From: Druceiella hillmani
Lineage: Eukaryota; Arthropoda; Insecta; Lepidoptera; Hepialidae
Assembly (NCBI GenBank): GCA_039881145.1
Contig: JAYKKI010000064.1
Span: forward strand, 868,001 to 932,000
Direction: 5' to 3'
DNA length: 64,000 nucleotides
Part shown: piece after piece, positions 13,381 through 25,399 of the stretch
Position numbering within the stretch: the stretch's first letter is position 1
Layout of the letters: each line of letters begins with the position of its first letter
The notes under the pieces: model-generated
The model's input: the letters and a program-made list of their open reading frames with translations, nothing else
Database searches by the model: none
Told to the model about the DNA's origin: nothing
Program-made: the position numbers and the translations under genes

Positions 13381-14439
13381 TAAATCAGATGTGAGAATGA
13401 AATAAAAAAATAAATAAGATAGTTGCGGAATACCGTCAAAAGGGCTGGAACTTGTTGAGCATTTGGATATAGAAAAACTGACAAAAAGGTAAAGACAAGA
13501 GATGCAAACAGAGAAAGAAAATGTTGACAACCCCTTAAAAGATACAAGAAAATCGAACTGGAGAATGTTTAAAAGATTCAAATGTAGCCATATAAATTTA
13601 AGAGCCTGTATGGGAAGCATGTATTAAAAGGAACGAAACGACAAATATAAACCGGAAGTGAAATCGATAAGATTGATAAAAATTTATATTTCTATCTTTT
13701 AAGTACTTATTCGCAATAATATAAAGCTATTTAATATTTATCATATGTTAATAATCAGAAAAGGTAGTGCATTTTTTATGAATTGAGTAAGGATGAATTG
13801 ACAATATTGAAATATTTGTTTTCTGAAAATATTTACATTCTCATTAGACTGGAAAACTGCATGTAAACGATGACGTATGTTACAATTAAACCCATGAAGC
13901 TAAGTATTGAAGAAGTCCTGAGTTTTATCAAGTTGCAAACTGTAAATTCACCTATCTTACTTATTTTAATGAGGTCATGGATGTCAGTAATTTCTTGACA
14001 TTGATCTGTAAATAGAAAATACATGGTAAACAAAAAATATTTTATGTTTCGTAACAAAAAGGCATGCCAATTGTACTTGAGTTCTCTTTCGCATTTGTTG
14101 AGTTTATTTATTTGATACTCATAAGTATAGATATTTTTATCTTCCTATTCTGTTTTGGTGAAAAACGTACACATATAGGTAGTCATTATCATTAAGGGTA
14201 GCAATCTGATACAATTCCCGCCATGACGCCCCAGGACGTAGCACACGCCACCCCAAACTACCTTAACTAACTGGTTATCGATTTTATTCTTGCTTTGATT
14301 TTGGCTTTGTTTGAGGAAAGTTTCATCATAATGTCATTTAGCTCAGAAAGGTATGAATGCTGTCATATCATTCTTAGCTAAATGTTCAGAATGGTATGGC
14401 TATGGAATAGACCCTTCATCAATGAGATATTTTTATGAT

Positions 14440-14730
14440 TTGTCAGATAACTAATAAAGAAGTTGTATCAGTGTTTGGGATCATTGTCTTTTTGATAGAT
14501 AAATCATCTTTTATCAAGAATTTCCTTGAATATGTAAATATGCTCTGGATCATGACTACTTGTTGAAATTTTGCTAACAACATTCCTGATGTGCCTCTGT
14601 TCGACTGTATTGAGAGCAGGGTCATCATCTGGGAAAACTGAGGTCTGGAGATGGCCTAAAGTTTTGCTGATGTCCCCGGTGTGACTCCCATCAATTTGTT
14701 TAAAGGCACTAAAAGCAAAGGAAAGCAATC
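14440..14730 (-). other. Possible Tc1-type transposase scrap in a Gr intron
   Basis: On the minus strand one frame reads FIYQKDNDPKH, close to the Tc1 catalytic motif FQQDNDPKHT, preceded by YIFKEILDKR and a stop. Nothing else in this open stretch (to about 14728) looks like Tc1, so the match may be chance. It lies in the last intron of the divergent Gr pseudogene. Confidence 0.25.
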
Positions 14731-15223
14731 TAATGCTATACCTATTATCAGCAACCCGTCATAGAAATGAAAATATTAACTAGGCAACTGCCATAGTTTA
14801 TTTATTTACCAACTCGCCTTCACGAGCCACAGTATTGATTTTCTTCAATATCAGTTTAGAGTTTTCGACTTCCATGTATAATTTCTCACAAACAGAGCAG
14901 ACCATTAAGAGGGGTAGAAAGAAATGGAACAACCAGAGTATCACGTATGCCACCCGCGATTTGTATTCAACCTTAAATAAATTTGTTTCCATTATCTGTT
15001 GGCTTTTTTGTATCTGTTTGCATTGTATTTATATGTACTTACTTTCTTGTTGCATTTACTCTGTTTATAAAGTACAATGTAACAACAATTCAACTATTAA
15101 GTATTTATTTTAGCTAAGGTTTTCACAATAAATACGTGAAGATATTGAAATAAAAGCGATATGTACATTAATTTTTTAATATAAGAATATTTAAATATAC
15201 ATGTTTCGATATGGTTTACTTAA

Positions 15224-17702
15224 CCCTTAACAGGCCGGGTGCGGTCACCATGACCCCAGTAGGTGCAACACTGTCAATTTTATACTCTTCCAATATTCGA
15301 TGGTATTTGCCCCTCCTGGTACCTTCGCAACTCAGGCGATTAGTACGAGGCCCGGCTTAGTAATAGTCGCACGCGTCTTTTGTTTTGAGTTTTTATTGTT
15401 TAAAAGTTTGCAGCGGTCACAGTGACCGCACCCGGCCTATTGTGTGATTTTAGAAAGTGAATTCCTTTCTCGGTGTAGTCTTCATTTTACTAACAAAATG
15501 GAACGTTTTGACCAACAAGTACAAGAGTGGCTTACACAAGAGGATAATGATGACCCTGCCTCTGATGGCGATGGTGAATGCAGTGATATTGATCAGGATA
15601 TCGAACCAAATCACGTGATTTATGAGTCACACCACTCAGAATCTGAAGAAGAAGTTACCTCATCTAACGATGAAGATGATCAACCTTTGTCAAGTCTTCA
15701 ACCCAGTCGTAAGCGCAAGGCAAGTAAAAGTATTTCCGATAGCGAGGAAGTTCAACTAAGGGATAAAAACTATTTCGGTAAAAATAAGTTTCGCTGGTCT
15801 TCTGTTCCATCTGCCGCCCGAAGTAGAACAAGAAGTCATAACATAGTAGATGTACAACCAGGAGTACGTCAATGTCTTCGACACAGCCTTACAGCAGAAT
15901 CGACAGTAGAAGATGTATGGAATTATGTTTTTCGTGAGGGTACTCTTGAAAAAATTATAACACATACCAACAGTCACTTAGAAAAGATGCGAGACAAGTA
16001 TGACGACAATAGTTACATTTATAATTTAGATATGATTGAACTAAAAGCATTATTAGGCATATTGTATTATTCAGCGGTGTTCAAAGAAAATCACGCAGAT
16101 TTTTCAAGTTGGTATAGCTCAGATGGAACTGGCCGATGTATTTATCAATGTATTATGGCGAAAAATAGACTGAAAATACTTCTACTAGCATTACGCTTTG
16201 ATGAATCTTCAACTCGGCTAGAACGACGTGAAAATGATCCCGCAGTGCCAATTTCTGAAATTTTTAATGATTTTATTGGCAATTGTCAAGACGTATGCGA
16301 AATTGGAACTGAAGCTTGTGTTGATGAGATGCTGGTTGCATTTCGCGGCAGATGCAAATTTAAAATGTATATGCCAAAAATACCGGCAAAATATGGCTTG
16401 AAAATTCAGTGTATCACGGATGCAAAAACGGGTTATTTACACAACGCCTAAATTTATGTGGGTAAAGATTCTGATGGAAAAGATTTACCAGAACAGTACA
16501 AACACTTTAAAAAACCGACCCAATCTGTTTTGAGACTTGTACAAAAAATAGAGGGCTCAAATCGTAATATTACAGCCGATAATTGGTTTACTTCAATACA
16601 GTTAGTACAAGAGTTGAAGAAAATAGGTCTAACATTTGTTGGCACAATGAAGAAAAACCAAAGAGAAATACCCAAAGATTTTTTACCATCAAAAACTCGT
16701 AAAGTAGAAAGTTCCTTGTTTGGATTCACAAATGAATTTACATTAGTATCTTATGTCCCAAAAAAAATAGGTCGGTTATACTCGTATCAAGCATGCATCA
16801 CGATTTAGCAGTAGATAATGTCAAGAAAAAACCTACAGTAATAATGTATTGTATATGTATTATAACTAAATATGGGGTTGACTTATTAGATCAAAGATGT
16901 TCAAACTATAGCACTGCCCGACGTACTCGTAGATGGCCGATGACAATTTTTTATCGTTTGCTTGATATTGCGAGCTCTAATGCATTTATAGTTTATAACT
17001 CAGTGCGAGAGGATAAGATTAAAATGCTTCAGTTTATGAAAGATCTCGCATTATGTCTTGTCAAACCGCATTTACATAGGCGAGCAAGTAATCAACATCT
17101 GACTCGACAGCTTCGCTTAGCTGTAAGAAGAGTACTAAACATAGAAGAACCTATACCCGAGGTAGAAGAAAAGCTGAAAACTAGAAAAACATGCTATACT
17201 TGTGATCCCAAAAAAAAAACGAAAGACCTATCATGTATGTTTTTGTTGTAGAAAGCCGATATGTATCGAATGTAGCCAAAAGATGTGCCGCGATTGTCGC
17301 GAAACAAGACCATGATTGACGGTTGTCAATTTGTCATTAACAATATCTTTTAAGTTAATTTTTTATTTTCTCTATATTATATGATCTCTTAAGACAACAA
17401 AACCAAATTTTTTTTCCCAAAATTAGTTAACATTTTTTTTTTAAGGAATTTATACAGAAGTTTAGAGATTTTGTTTCGTTTTGGCGTTTGAGTAATGTTT
17501 TTTTTTATTCAGCATTAATAGAAGTTATATTTTGTTAATTTTTCTTTCCTAATTAAAAGTAAACACTATCAGTAACACTGAGTATTTTTATTTATTTATT
17601 ATTAGGATAATATCATAAAAATATTATACTTTAAGTACATGCGGTCACGGTGACCGCGCTCGGCCCGTTATGTTACAAAAAAACCACCCGGCCAGTTGAG
17701 GG
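15224..17702 (+). mobile_element. piggyBac element 1, nearly complete, with TTAA target duplication
   Basis: TTAA target copies lie at 15220-15223 and 17703-17706. The termini are inverted repeats: CCCTTAACAGGCCGGGTG on the left against CCCTCAACTGGCCGGGTG read inward from the right (16 of 18 match). Next to each end is a 17-bp palindrome, GCGGTCACAGTGACCGC at 15413-15429 and GCGGTCACGGTGACCGC at 17641-17657. The 2.48-kb element carries one transposase gene and sits in intron 3 of the minus-strand Gr pseudogene. GC-rich ends stand out from the AT-rich surroundings. Confidence 0.9.
15498..17315 (+). pseudogene. piggyBac transposase (DDE_Tnp_1_7) with one stop and two frameshifts
   Basis: Cut-and-paste transposase targeting TTAA. 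ATG 15498 follows the left end. An acidic N-terminus (SDSEE-type clusters, first ~90 codons) precedes the DDE domain. Catalytic aspartates are visible in CVDEMLVAFRGR (near 16320), ITADNWFTS (near 16575) and KYGVDLLDQ (near 16880). The C-terminal cysteine-rich domain reads CYTCDPKKK, then CFCCRKPICIEC and MCRDC, ending at TGA 17313-17315. Lesions are a TAA at 16449-16451 where IYVGKD follows, a frameshift in an A8 run near 16763, and another in an A10 run near 17212. Everything else is open, so decay is recent; the two homopolymer shifts could even be assembly errors. Confidence 0.85.
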
Positions 17703-17706
17703 TTAA

Positions 17707-18390
17707 TATTGATGGTTGATGTGAATGTAGTTACATTGTAATAATGTTAATTCCATATAAAATATTTTTTAATAAAATATGTAGGTTTTCATTTTTCGAC
17801 AAAACCTCTGTCCTACCTAAGGTATGGGAAGAAATGTTGAATATTAGTCAAAGAATAAATGAAGGAACTAGATAAGGGTCAAAGTATGTTTCCACTTAAT
17901 TCCTTCAATGGAACTGACTTAAACCTCTTTGATATTCTTCAAATACCCCACACGTCTTGTATAAGGAACATGCGTCTTTACCTCAGATAGACATAATTGT
18001 ACCATTACACTCTTTTCTTGTACTCAGGCTTACGAGGTTATAGTTTTGAAGAAATGCCCTGAAGCAATGAAGTTTCTTATCCTGGTAGATTATTATTGTT
18101 AAGGAAAATCTTGATTGTGTTGCTGTGTGCATGTGTACCTTGTTACATGTAAATATTTGTTAATATTGACAAATCATATTGATATTTAGTATCGCAGTCA
18201 TGAAATCGTCCTGAATTCAGATTAATATCCAAGATTAGTTAGAGTTACCTTTAGCCAATAATATTAAACTTGCATATTGAGGTGTGCAGTTAAAGCCATA
18301 TACTGTTTGTTCAAGAAGTTTCAGCCTTACATAAGGTTTATTCACAATAAAAGAAGCAGTCTTTAAATCACCTCACGAATTGTTACTTAC
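17707..18390. other. Intron sequence of the divergent Gr pseudogene
   Basis: Between the piggyBac 1 target site and the 78-nt exon. No coding signal on either strand. Confidence 0.6.
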
Positions 18391-19639
18391 CTCCGTAGTG
18401 ACTGAGTATATTGCACTGCTCACAGATATGAATGTCATCAAAAAACAGTTACAAAATGCCAGAAATAACTGTAAATTAAATATATAAAAATTTTAAATCA
18501 GTAACTTACAAAAAATTAAGAAAATATAATAAACTGTCTATAAAAAACTATGAAAAACACACCTATCACTATATAGAGTATTATTGTCTATAATTTTTTA
18601 TTGTAATAAAATTAAATCTAAAGTGCAAAGAGATTAACAAATATTTCAAATTTAGTTTAAGTTGAAAAGTAGCATAAATTATTTACCTGATTACCAAAAG
18701 AATGGTTCACAAGCACACATAATTGTGACAGTTTAGTTTAGCTGCATATTACCATCGGCAACAGTTGCAGATTTACATTCACATAAATACATTATATGAT
18801 ACTGACCTGGTCGCTGTTGACATTTTTTTAAAACTTTCGTTAAATGTTGATTTACAGCTTATACATTTTTGCAGACAATGTATAATATCAAAATTTACGT
18901 AAATTATTTCTAAGAGGAGCATCAAAAACGATGTGTAAAAAGTAATATATTTCATCACCGTGAAGAAGCCATACAAGAATGTGTCAAAAAAAAAGAAATA
19001 AGCATGAAATAAAACAACTAATATTGTGGAACATGTGCTAATACGCCTGGATTCCACGAACAGAAGTTTTCTGTAAATTATTTGAAAATATTGTTGAATT
19101 TCATTTAAAATTTTCATTAGTTCGAAATGAATATTTTTATCCCATAAGACATCGATTAACACAATATAACAAAAATTTAATGGAAATGTAATCATATATA
19201 TACAATGAAGAATGTAGTAAGTTCATTGTCAAATGTCATCACTTCACCTGAGTAAAAATAAATTGAAAAGAGAGTGTAAATTGCTAGGATTATTCCGTAA
19301 AATTTTCGAATTCGAGTTGCAAATGACGATGTTATATTTCCAGTTCTAATCTGCAGACTCCTAATATTGACTCTAATATATTCAAAACTCGAATATGACG
19401 TTAGCAGCCTAGTTTTAATAAATGGCCATGAGAATTCTTTTCGACAACAGCAGATATTCTTTATAAAATAATTTTGGCCCATACAATTCATTTAAACTAT
19501 TAATATTAAAGTGGGTTAAAATGAAAGCCAATATCGTTCGAAGTTTTCTATTAAGTCTACTTAAATTAAAGCTAATGTAAATTTTTCCAAACTGTGATGG
19601 CAAGTAAGTAAGGTCACAAGGTAAATTAGACACTAATTA

Positions 19640-20405
19640 AAGTGTTACGTTTCTAGTGACAATATACTTATCAGTAGATATTATATTATTTAATTTTGCT
19701 CTGAGAGAAAATATGTCTAAGTTTTCTTTTTATCAAAGAAACCTACTTTTTCACAAAAACTGTTTAGAAAATTATTCCACAAAGTTTGAAGTACCTCGCA
19801 AAGAAGTTCTATAGAAGTCACATTCACCTTTTTTACTTTCCAATCCTGTTAATTGGTTAAATTCATTTTTTTAAAACAATTAAACTCAATAATAATATAA
19901 AACACTCACTGGATGGTAATATATATTATTAATTATTCATTAATCTGAATTTTCAACTTATAATACCCCAATTTAAGATACGCAAATTAACTTGCAATTC
20001 GATCAATGCAGCACCAAAACACAAGTGAGTACAGGCCATGTTCAGTCATAACAAGGAAAAAAGCAATGTAGGAGCAACACATAAGGAACAACACATAACA
20101 TTTATATACCACACTATTCCGATACAAAAATTAAAATTACATTTAAACAGGTTATAGACAAATTTATTTACTTGGTCAATTATATAATTATACAATTTTA
20201 TTTTATTAATATGTAAATATCTTTAAAGATATTGGAGTCGCCAGATCAAAACAGAATTATGAGATTTTTGCAATATTATCTTATAATTTTTTAATTTTTC
20301 AGGTTATACTATTGTCTTATCACATATTTTTATTTAGCTATGTATAATTAGCCTATGTATATAACTGAGAAGACCAATCCTTTATAAGCCACAATTAAAT
20401 AAAAC
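19640..20405. other. No gene seen; upstream of the divergent Gr pseudogene
   Basis: Would contain the promoter of the minus-strand Gr. I could not identify a convincing TCAGTT initiator or TATA box. Confidence 0.5.
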
Positions 20406-20407
20406 TA

Positions 20408-20500
20408 CATGATGAAGTATTACTTCCACTTTCTTTAAATTCTTTACCACAACCTAGGTTTCATTGTATTACAACATCTGCAGGTGGGCTTTTAGCAAAG
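20408..20500. repeat. Single arm of the fold-back family
   Basis: Carries TTTAAATTCTTTACCACAAC, CTAGGTTTCATTGTATTACA and CATCTGCAGGTGGGC, aligning with the left arm of the 2358-2606 element. No second arm follows. Confidence 0.6.
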
Positions 20501-20710
20501 GTGGGATATTAGCCTTTATAAGCCATTTAACCAAAAATCTGTCTTTTGTGCTTTTAATTTATTTTTCAAGGAAAGATCGCTATCTCTAATTCACAGCATT
20601 AACTTGCTTATATTTGCTCGTTTCTCTTGCTTGTTGCACTTCATGTTTATTTCTTGAAGGTAATATTTAAAAAAATTTTTATGTTGACAACCGTTTTATT
20701 ATTATGCCCC

Positions 20711-20759
20711 GACACAAATTATTACAGAATGCCAAATGTATTCTGCAATAATTTGTGTC
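20711..20759. repeat. Hairpin, 20-bp arms and 9-bp loop
   Basis: GACACAAATTATTACAGAAT pairs with ATTCTGCAATAATTTGTGTC at 19 of 20 positions around GCCAAATGT. No gene is recognised here. Confidence 0.75.
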
Positions 20760-21179
20760 ACGGCAGAATTAAAAGAAACACCCCAAGAAATACATTTATA
20801 ATTTTTATTGTCAGAAAATATTTAATGGCAATGCGTGGCAGCAAAAACGTGTTGAATTACTAAGAGACTTTAGGTGCCGGCTGTATCAAAGTATCGACAC
20901 TATCACAAAGTCTGTTGACAATAAATTCAGCAAAACAGTACGAGATACTCTGACACTGTGACAATGCGTCAGCTATTCCACAAAATTACTTGTGTGAATT
21001 ATATACTAATGTGCAATCTTCAAAATAAGTTTTTAAGTTGGTTTTCGCATATAAACTCAAGAAGATGGTTAGTATTTTAAGTTCATTAGCTGTCATATTC
21101 TAAAATTACATATGGAGGCATGATATTTTACTATGATGAATGTCGTGGAAAGCATGGCGTGCTTTAGTTTTGTACTGCA

Positions 21180-21836
21180 ATAGATATTTAAGCTTACCAA
21201 AGATTTAGAAATACTATGAACTTCCATGGGAATTCTACAGATATTGGCGGACAACAGCAGATAGACCCGTGGGTTGAGGAAAGCATGTCAGACTTTTTCC
21301 TAGAAAATCCCAGATTAAGTACATGTGAAGCTACCAGTTTGGGATGTCTCAAATGATATCTCACGAAATTTTAAGAGTAGATAAAACTTTATCCATACCA
21401 CATATGACAAGTGCAAACCCTAAACCCAGATGGTTATGAAAATCATTTATCGAATCAAGGAATGGAGGTTTGTGATCCAGTGTTTTTTAGATGAACACTT
21501 TGGATAGATCCTTCATCACATGGACTGGAGATCGTATGTTTAATAGGAAGAATTCCAATTATAGAGCCAGAGAAAATACACATAAAGTGTGAGATGTTTC
21601 ATCAAGTAAGGTAATTTTAAAATATCTGGGCGGGAAATTATGGCGATAAAATATGTGGACTTTTTCACAAACTAGAATGAACAGTCATCCTTATGAACAT
21701 TTTATTAGAACAATGTGATGAAATTAATAACGGGCCTCGGTGGGATAGAATTAATATGAGGTTCAGCATGAATGAGCTCCATTACACTCCACCAACAAAG
21801 TCACAAAGAGCTTTAGTTTTGATTTTTGTGAGCAAT
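21180..21836 (+). pseudogene. Decayed DUF4817/mariner-related transposase
   Basis: Plus-strand fragments match a transposase family common in insects. In order: a helix-turn-helix part like VEESMSDFFLENPRLST (21275), YPYHM with a QVQTLNPDGY segment (21405), a FNRKNSNYRARENTHKV segment (21540), and VQHE-stop-APLHS (21760), which corresponds to the FQHDGAPPHY motif with the second catalytic Asp. Frameshifts and stops occur throughout. It is cut at 21836 by the TTAA end of piggyBac 2. Confidence 0.6.
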
Positions 21837-21839
21837 TAA

Positions 21840-24000
21840 CCCTAGATTACTAACCTTATTTTTCGACGTTTAATACTAACCTTCGTCGTTTCGACTACGC
21901 TGTATAATGGAGGGGGTTTTAGGGGTTTAATTAAAAAAAATATTTATATTTATGTTTTTATTTTAAATAATAAGTATTAACCTACATATTTAGAGATTAT
22001 AATATATACTTTAACATATTTTTTATTCAAACAGTCATCATAATGAGATCATAGTTTACATGCATAATCAACTTTTTCATAAATTTTTAAAAAAATCGTA
22101 CATATTATATATAGCGTTAAATTGTTCAAAATAAAATATAAAAACAAAAATACTATCTGTAAAATGAATTAAAAATAAAATTTTGGTAATGGTTTAGGAA
22201 CTAATACATTTGTGACACACATCAAGTTTGTGTTCCCCACACAACGATTGATTGCACTTAGTGCACCTACTTTTAGTCATCCTTCACTTTTTGGAGGGAC
22301 ATATGGTACATATTTTTCTTTTATTTTGCTGTGGGGGGACATCAGCTGCATTACTTTGGTCAGTCTCATTTATAACACCCTCATTACTACTTCCTGGCAT
22401 GTTTAAAATTTGTGTAATTGAGTCCTGCAGACTAGTTTGTAGAGTTGGTATAAGCAATCTTTTTTGCATGTGTGGTTCGATCAGCTTGTGATGCAGAGCT
22501 TTTAGATATTCACGCCTCAATAATGGTTTTTTCTTAGCCTCTATAGTGTTTGTTACATAAATGACGTAACTATTTATAAATGCAATATTGAGCATACCAT
22601 AAAAGTTGCACAACGGCCAGCGTCGTGTTTTTCGATTGCAAGAGGCAATGGAACACATTTGGTCCAAAGTATCTACCCCTCCTTTGGTTTGATTGTAAAA
22701 TTCAACCATTGTGGGCTTTTTAGTATTTACATTAACGGTTCCCTCATTACATTAACGGTTCGTCACATGTTGATAGTAGGAATACAACTTTTTGGGGTTT
22801 TGCTTTGTAGGAAACTAATGTTAGTTCGTTATCATAACAGAACATAGCTGTTCCAGTTCTTCTAGTGCGATCATTTTCAAATTCTACCAGTATCTCCCTT
22901 CTGTTAGCTCATAGAGATCCAATCAATGTCAGCTTATATGGTTCTTTTACTAAACATTTGGCTAGTGGCATCGAAGTGAACCAATTGTCCATTGTGATAT
23001 GTCTATTCATACCATGAACAGTATGTGTCAATTTTTTTACAAAATATTGACCATGTAGTACTCCATCTGTTTTAATAAAAGAACCTAGATAAGGCTCTGC
23101 ATCCACCATATACTTTGTAGAATTATCTACAATCATCACAATTTTGATACCATATTTATTTGGTTTATTCGGTATATATATACGAAAGGGATATCTGCCT
23201 CTGAAACCTAACAACTGTTCATCAATGGTAAGGTAGCATCCAGGTTTATAGTTCTCTCGACACTTAGCTATGAAAAGATCCCAAAATATCTCGAAAGGGA
23301 GCGAACACATCGGTTAATCTCCGTTCATGACGCGTAGACTTATCGGCAAATCTTAGGCAGTTTATTAGCAAATCAAACCTTTCACAAGGCATTGTACTGC
23401 GATATCGATTTCCACAAAATGTGATATCAAACAACTCTCTAGATGGTAAATGATTATCTTTCATTGCTGCAGATAATGTGAGAATGCCAACGAGAGCTCT
23501 AATTTCATTAGCATCGGCTGGTCTCTGAGTGGATTTCAATGTTTTATATTTTTGAGATTTTATTGCTATCTTTGCATTGGTGTGGGTTACAATTAAATCA
23601 ATCATATTATCGGTAATGAAACATGAAAAGCATTGAAGTGGATCTAAAAGATTTTTGCAAGAACGTACAGGTCCAGGTCTTATATGAACTATGTTCCTTG
23701 GAGGTCTTCTGCTTTGTGACCTTGGCTTTCGTGATGACCATTTGTGTTTATCTTTCCCACGAAGAATGTTACACGATGGTCTTAAAATCCAATCGCTAGG
23801 ATCTGCTGAAGTGCTAGGTGTCGCGTCTTCAATGGAACGTGGTGAAGATGTATCACTACTTGCCTGATAATCTTGATCTGGAAGTTGCTTTTCATTCACA
23901 GGAGAAACTTCATCATCACCGTCCGTTTCATACGCGGGATCAGCCTCAATATGATCTTCAGGCTCACTCCCTGATGAATTTTCCTCCTCGCTTTGGCCTT
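21840..24000 (-). mobile_element. piggyBac element 2 (one terminus visible)
   Basis: TTAA at 21836-21839 is followed by CCCTAGATTACTAACC, a piggyBac-type end, with the sub-terminal motif CTAACCTT repeated within 40 bp. The transposase runs on the minus strand toward this end. I could not find a matching inverted terminus near 24.0-24.4 kb, so the other end is lost or too diverged; the limit given is that of the coding relic. The element is inserted in the DUF4817-type relic. Confidence 0.65.
22194..23999 (-). pseudogene. piggyBac transposase 2, multiply broken
   Basis: Minus-strand order: an acidic N-terminus (from about 23999, directly after an in-frame TAA; no clear ATG), a segment NEIRALVGILTLSAAMKDNH, the first Asp in YLTIDEQLLGFRGR, the second in HITMDNWFTSMP, the third in TKGGVDTLDQMC with KTRRWPLCNFY, then a cysteine-rich tail CTICPSKK-stop-RMTKSRC with CTKCNQSLCGEH and VCHKC. 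Defects are a one-base frameshift near 23290, TGA at 22909-22911 and TGA at 22284-22286 (both look like CGA to TGA changes), and a 20-bp tandem duplication at 22731-22770. All three catalytic aspartates survive. It is distinct in sequence from piggyBac 1. Confidence 0.8.
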
Positions 24001-24009
24001 AATATACTG

Positions 24010-25035
24010 GGATTTTATGTACCAAATAATCCAGCAATTCTTCAGCAACTGGCTGTACAGATAAAATAATACTTATTACAAAGCATGCTCCAAATGACAA
24101 TAGATCTAAAAGCTAAATACTTTGAAGGCGCAAATTATTTTAAGTTACACTCTATAAATAATTTTGAAAGCAATTTAATAGTTCTGCATGACGATTCTGG
24201 GGACTTACTTGACATTCGTTATAACCAAATCAGCCAATGCAGGGGAAATTAATAAGTGTATTATCAGATATTTTAAGTTTAGATGTATTTAATTTCTGTG
24301 TGTCATATTTTATCCGCAGCTATATAAAATATAGAATGCGAGTAAGGCAGCCGTTCACTTATAGAGTATCTGTCCTATTTATTGTCAGGTATCTATTAAA
24401 TGAATAAACTCTTGTGATCGTATTGTTCATTTCAAAGTAAGTGAAAACAACAAGAGAGTAACTAAGAAAGTAAAGGAGAGTCTTGCAATAAATATACTGT
24501 ACTGCCTTTTCCCCATGAACTCATTGACATATATTTTTTATTTTTGCTGTGGAGATTTTCTCCATGTGTGATATTTTCAACCCAAAATACACCTTCATAA
24601 TAAAAACAACTTATACCTTGGCTTTGATGTCTGTGTATTAAAATTATCCTCCACAAAGATAAAAGAATTTTATCCTTTATCTTAATCTTTAGGTTGAACA
24701 CCTGTAATAGTCTCGATGACTTCTATTTGTTAGTTTTATGCTTGCGTGCATGAATGCTAATAACAGAATTTCAAATTCTTAAAAGAATTTCAAGTACTTT
24801 AGAAAAAAAGCACTTTCAATTTTAATTTGTGTCTTAATCATTGCCACAGTGAAAGTTTAATTCAAATTTATTTGGTTGTTTTTAAGCAATGCTCAAACAG
24901 ACAGACAGATAAAATATTTCTTAGGAAATATTTAAAAAAAACAAGAGTAATCTAAATTTAAATTAGAACTACAAGGATTATTCCGGTGAAAGTTTTTTGT
25001 GTGTCAAAACATAACAATGACTAAAATTCTTGTTG
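24010..25035. other. No gene seen
   Basis: Should hold the lost far end of piggyBac 2 and the rest of the DUF4817-type relic, but no matching terminus or TTAA junction is recognisable. Confidence 0.5.
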
Positions 25036-25039
25036 GTAT

Positions 25040-25380
25040 AGGTGATTTTCTGTTTTTTTATTATTGTTGCTCCTTTTTTATGGCAATAAAAAAATTGAAT
25101 TTTACATAGATTTTTCATTTAAAAGGTCTTTTTCTTACAGAAATAGGGAATTATTTATTTATCTTTTTCATTGTTTTTTACGTTTATAACTACATTTGTA
25201 AGGTACGAATGCTTCAAATACCTTGCAACTACATTTCTTGTCCTATCTATGTAAAAAAATTTCATTAAAATGAAATAAATATTTTTGGAGTTATAAATGA
25301 TTTTATCAACATGGTGTGTGTCGATGTCTGGTTGCACCAGGATTGGCCTCCACGTTCGGGGGTTATTAGTATCTGAACGA
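25040..25380 (+). repeat. Dispersed repeat family R, short copy
   Basis: Similar to 46730-46990: TTTTTATGGCA, TTTTTCTTACAGAAA, GGTACGAATGCTTCAAATA and ATCAACATGGTG appear in the same order. No gene seen. Confidence 0.45.
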
Positions 25381-25399
25381 AATCCTTATTACATTTGAC

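Larger units (their letters stand above)
13833..19491 (-). pseudogene. Divergent gustatory receptor pseudogene, 5 exons
   Basis: Minus-strand exons: 19491-18807, 18741-18687, 18468-18391 (78 nt, as in the other Grs), 14971-14824 and 14005-13833. Splice phases 2, 0, 0 and 1 are compatible and all sites are GT-AG. The last exon carries the Gr signature as TYVIVYMQF; exon 4 has CEKLYMEVE, parallel to CEKMYLQIK in the intact gene. Exon 1 begins at ATG 19491, directly after an in-frame TAA. Two defects: a frameshift in a short TA run near 19197-19205, where removing two bases would restore the frame, and an in-frame TAA as the first full codon of the 55-nt exon, followed by an open LSQLCVLVNHSFGNQ. 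The extra phase-2 intron between exons 1 and 2 is absent from the other copies. Intron 3 (3.4 kb) contains piggyBac 1. Confidence 0.75.

Noticed and set aside
14835..15113. 92-codon plus-strand open frame
   Set aside because: It is the antisense shadow of Gr exon 14824-14971.
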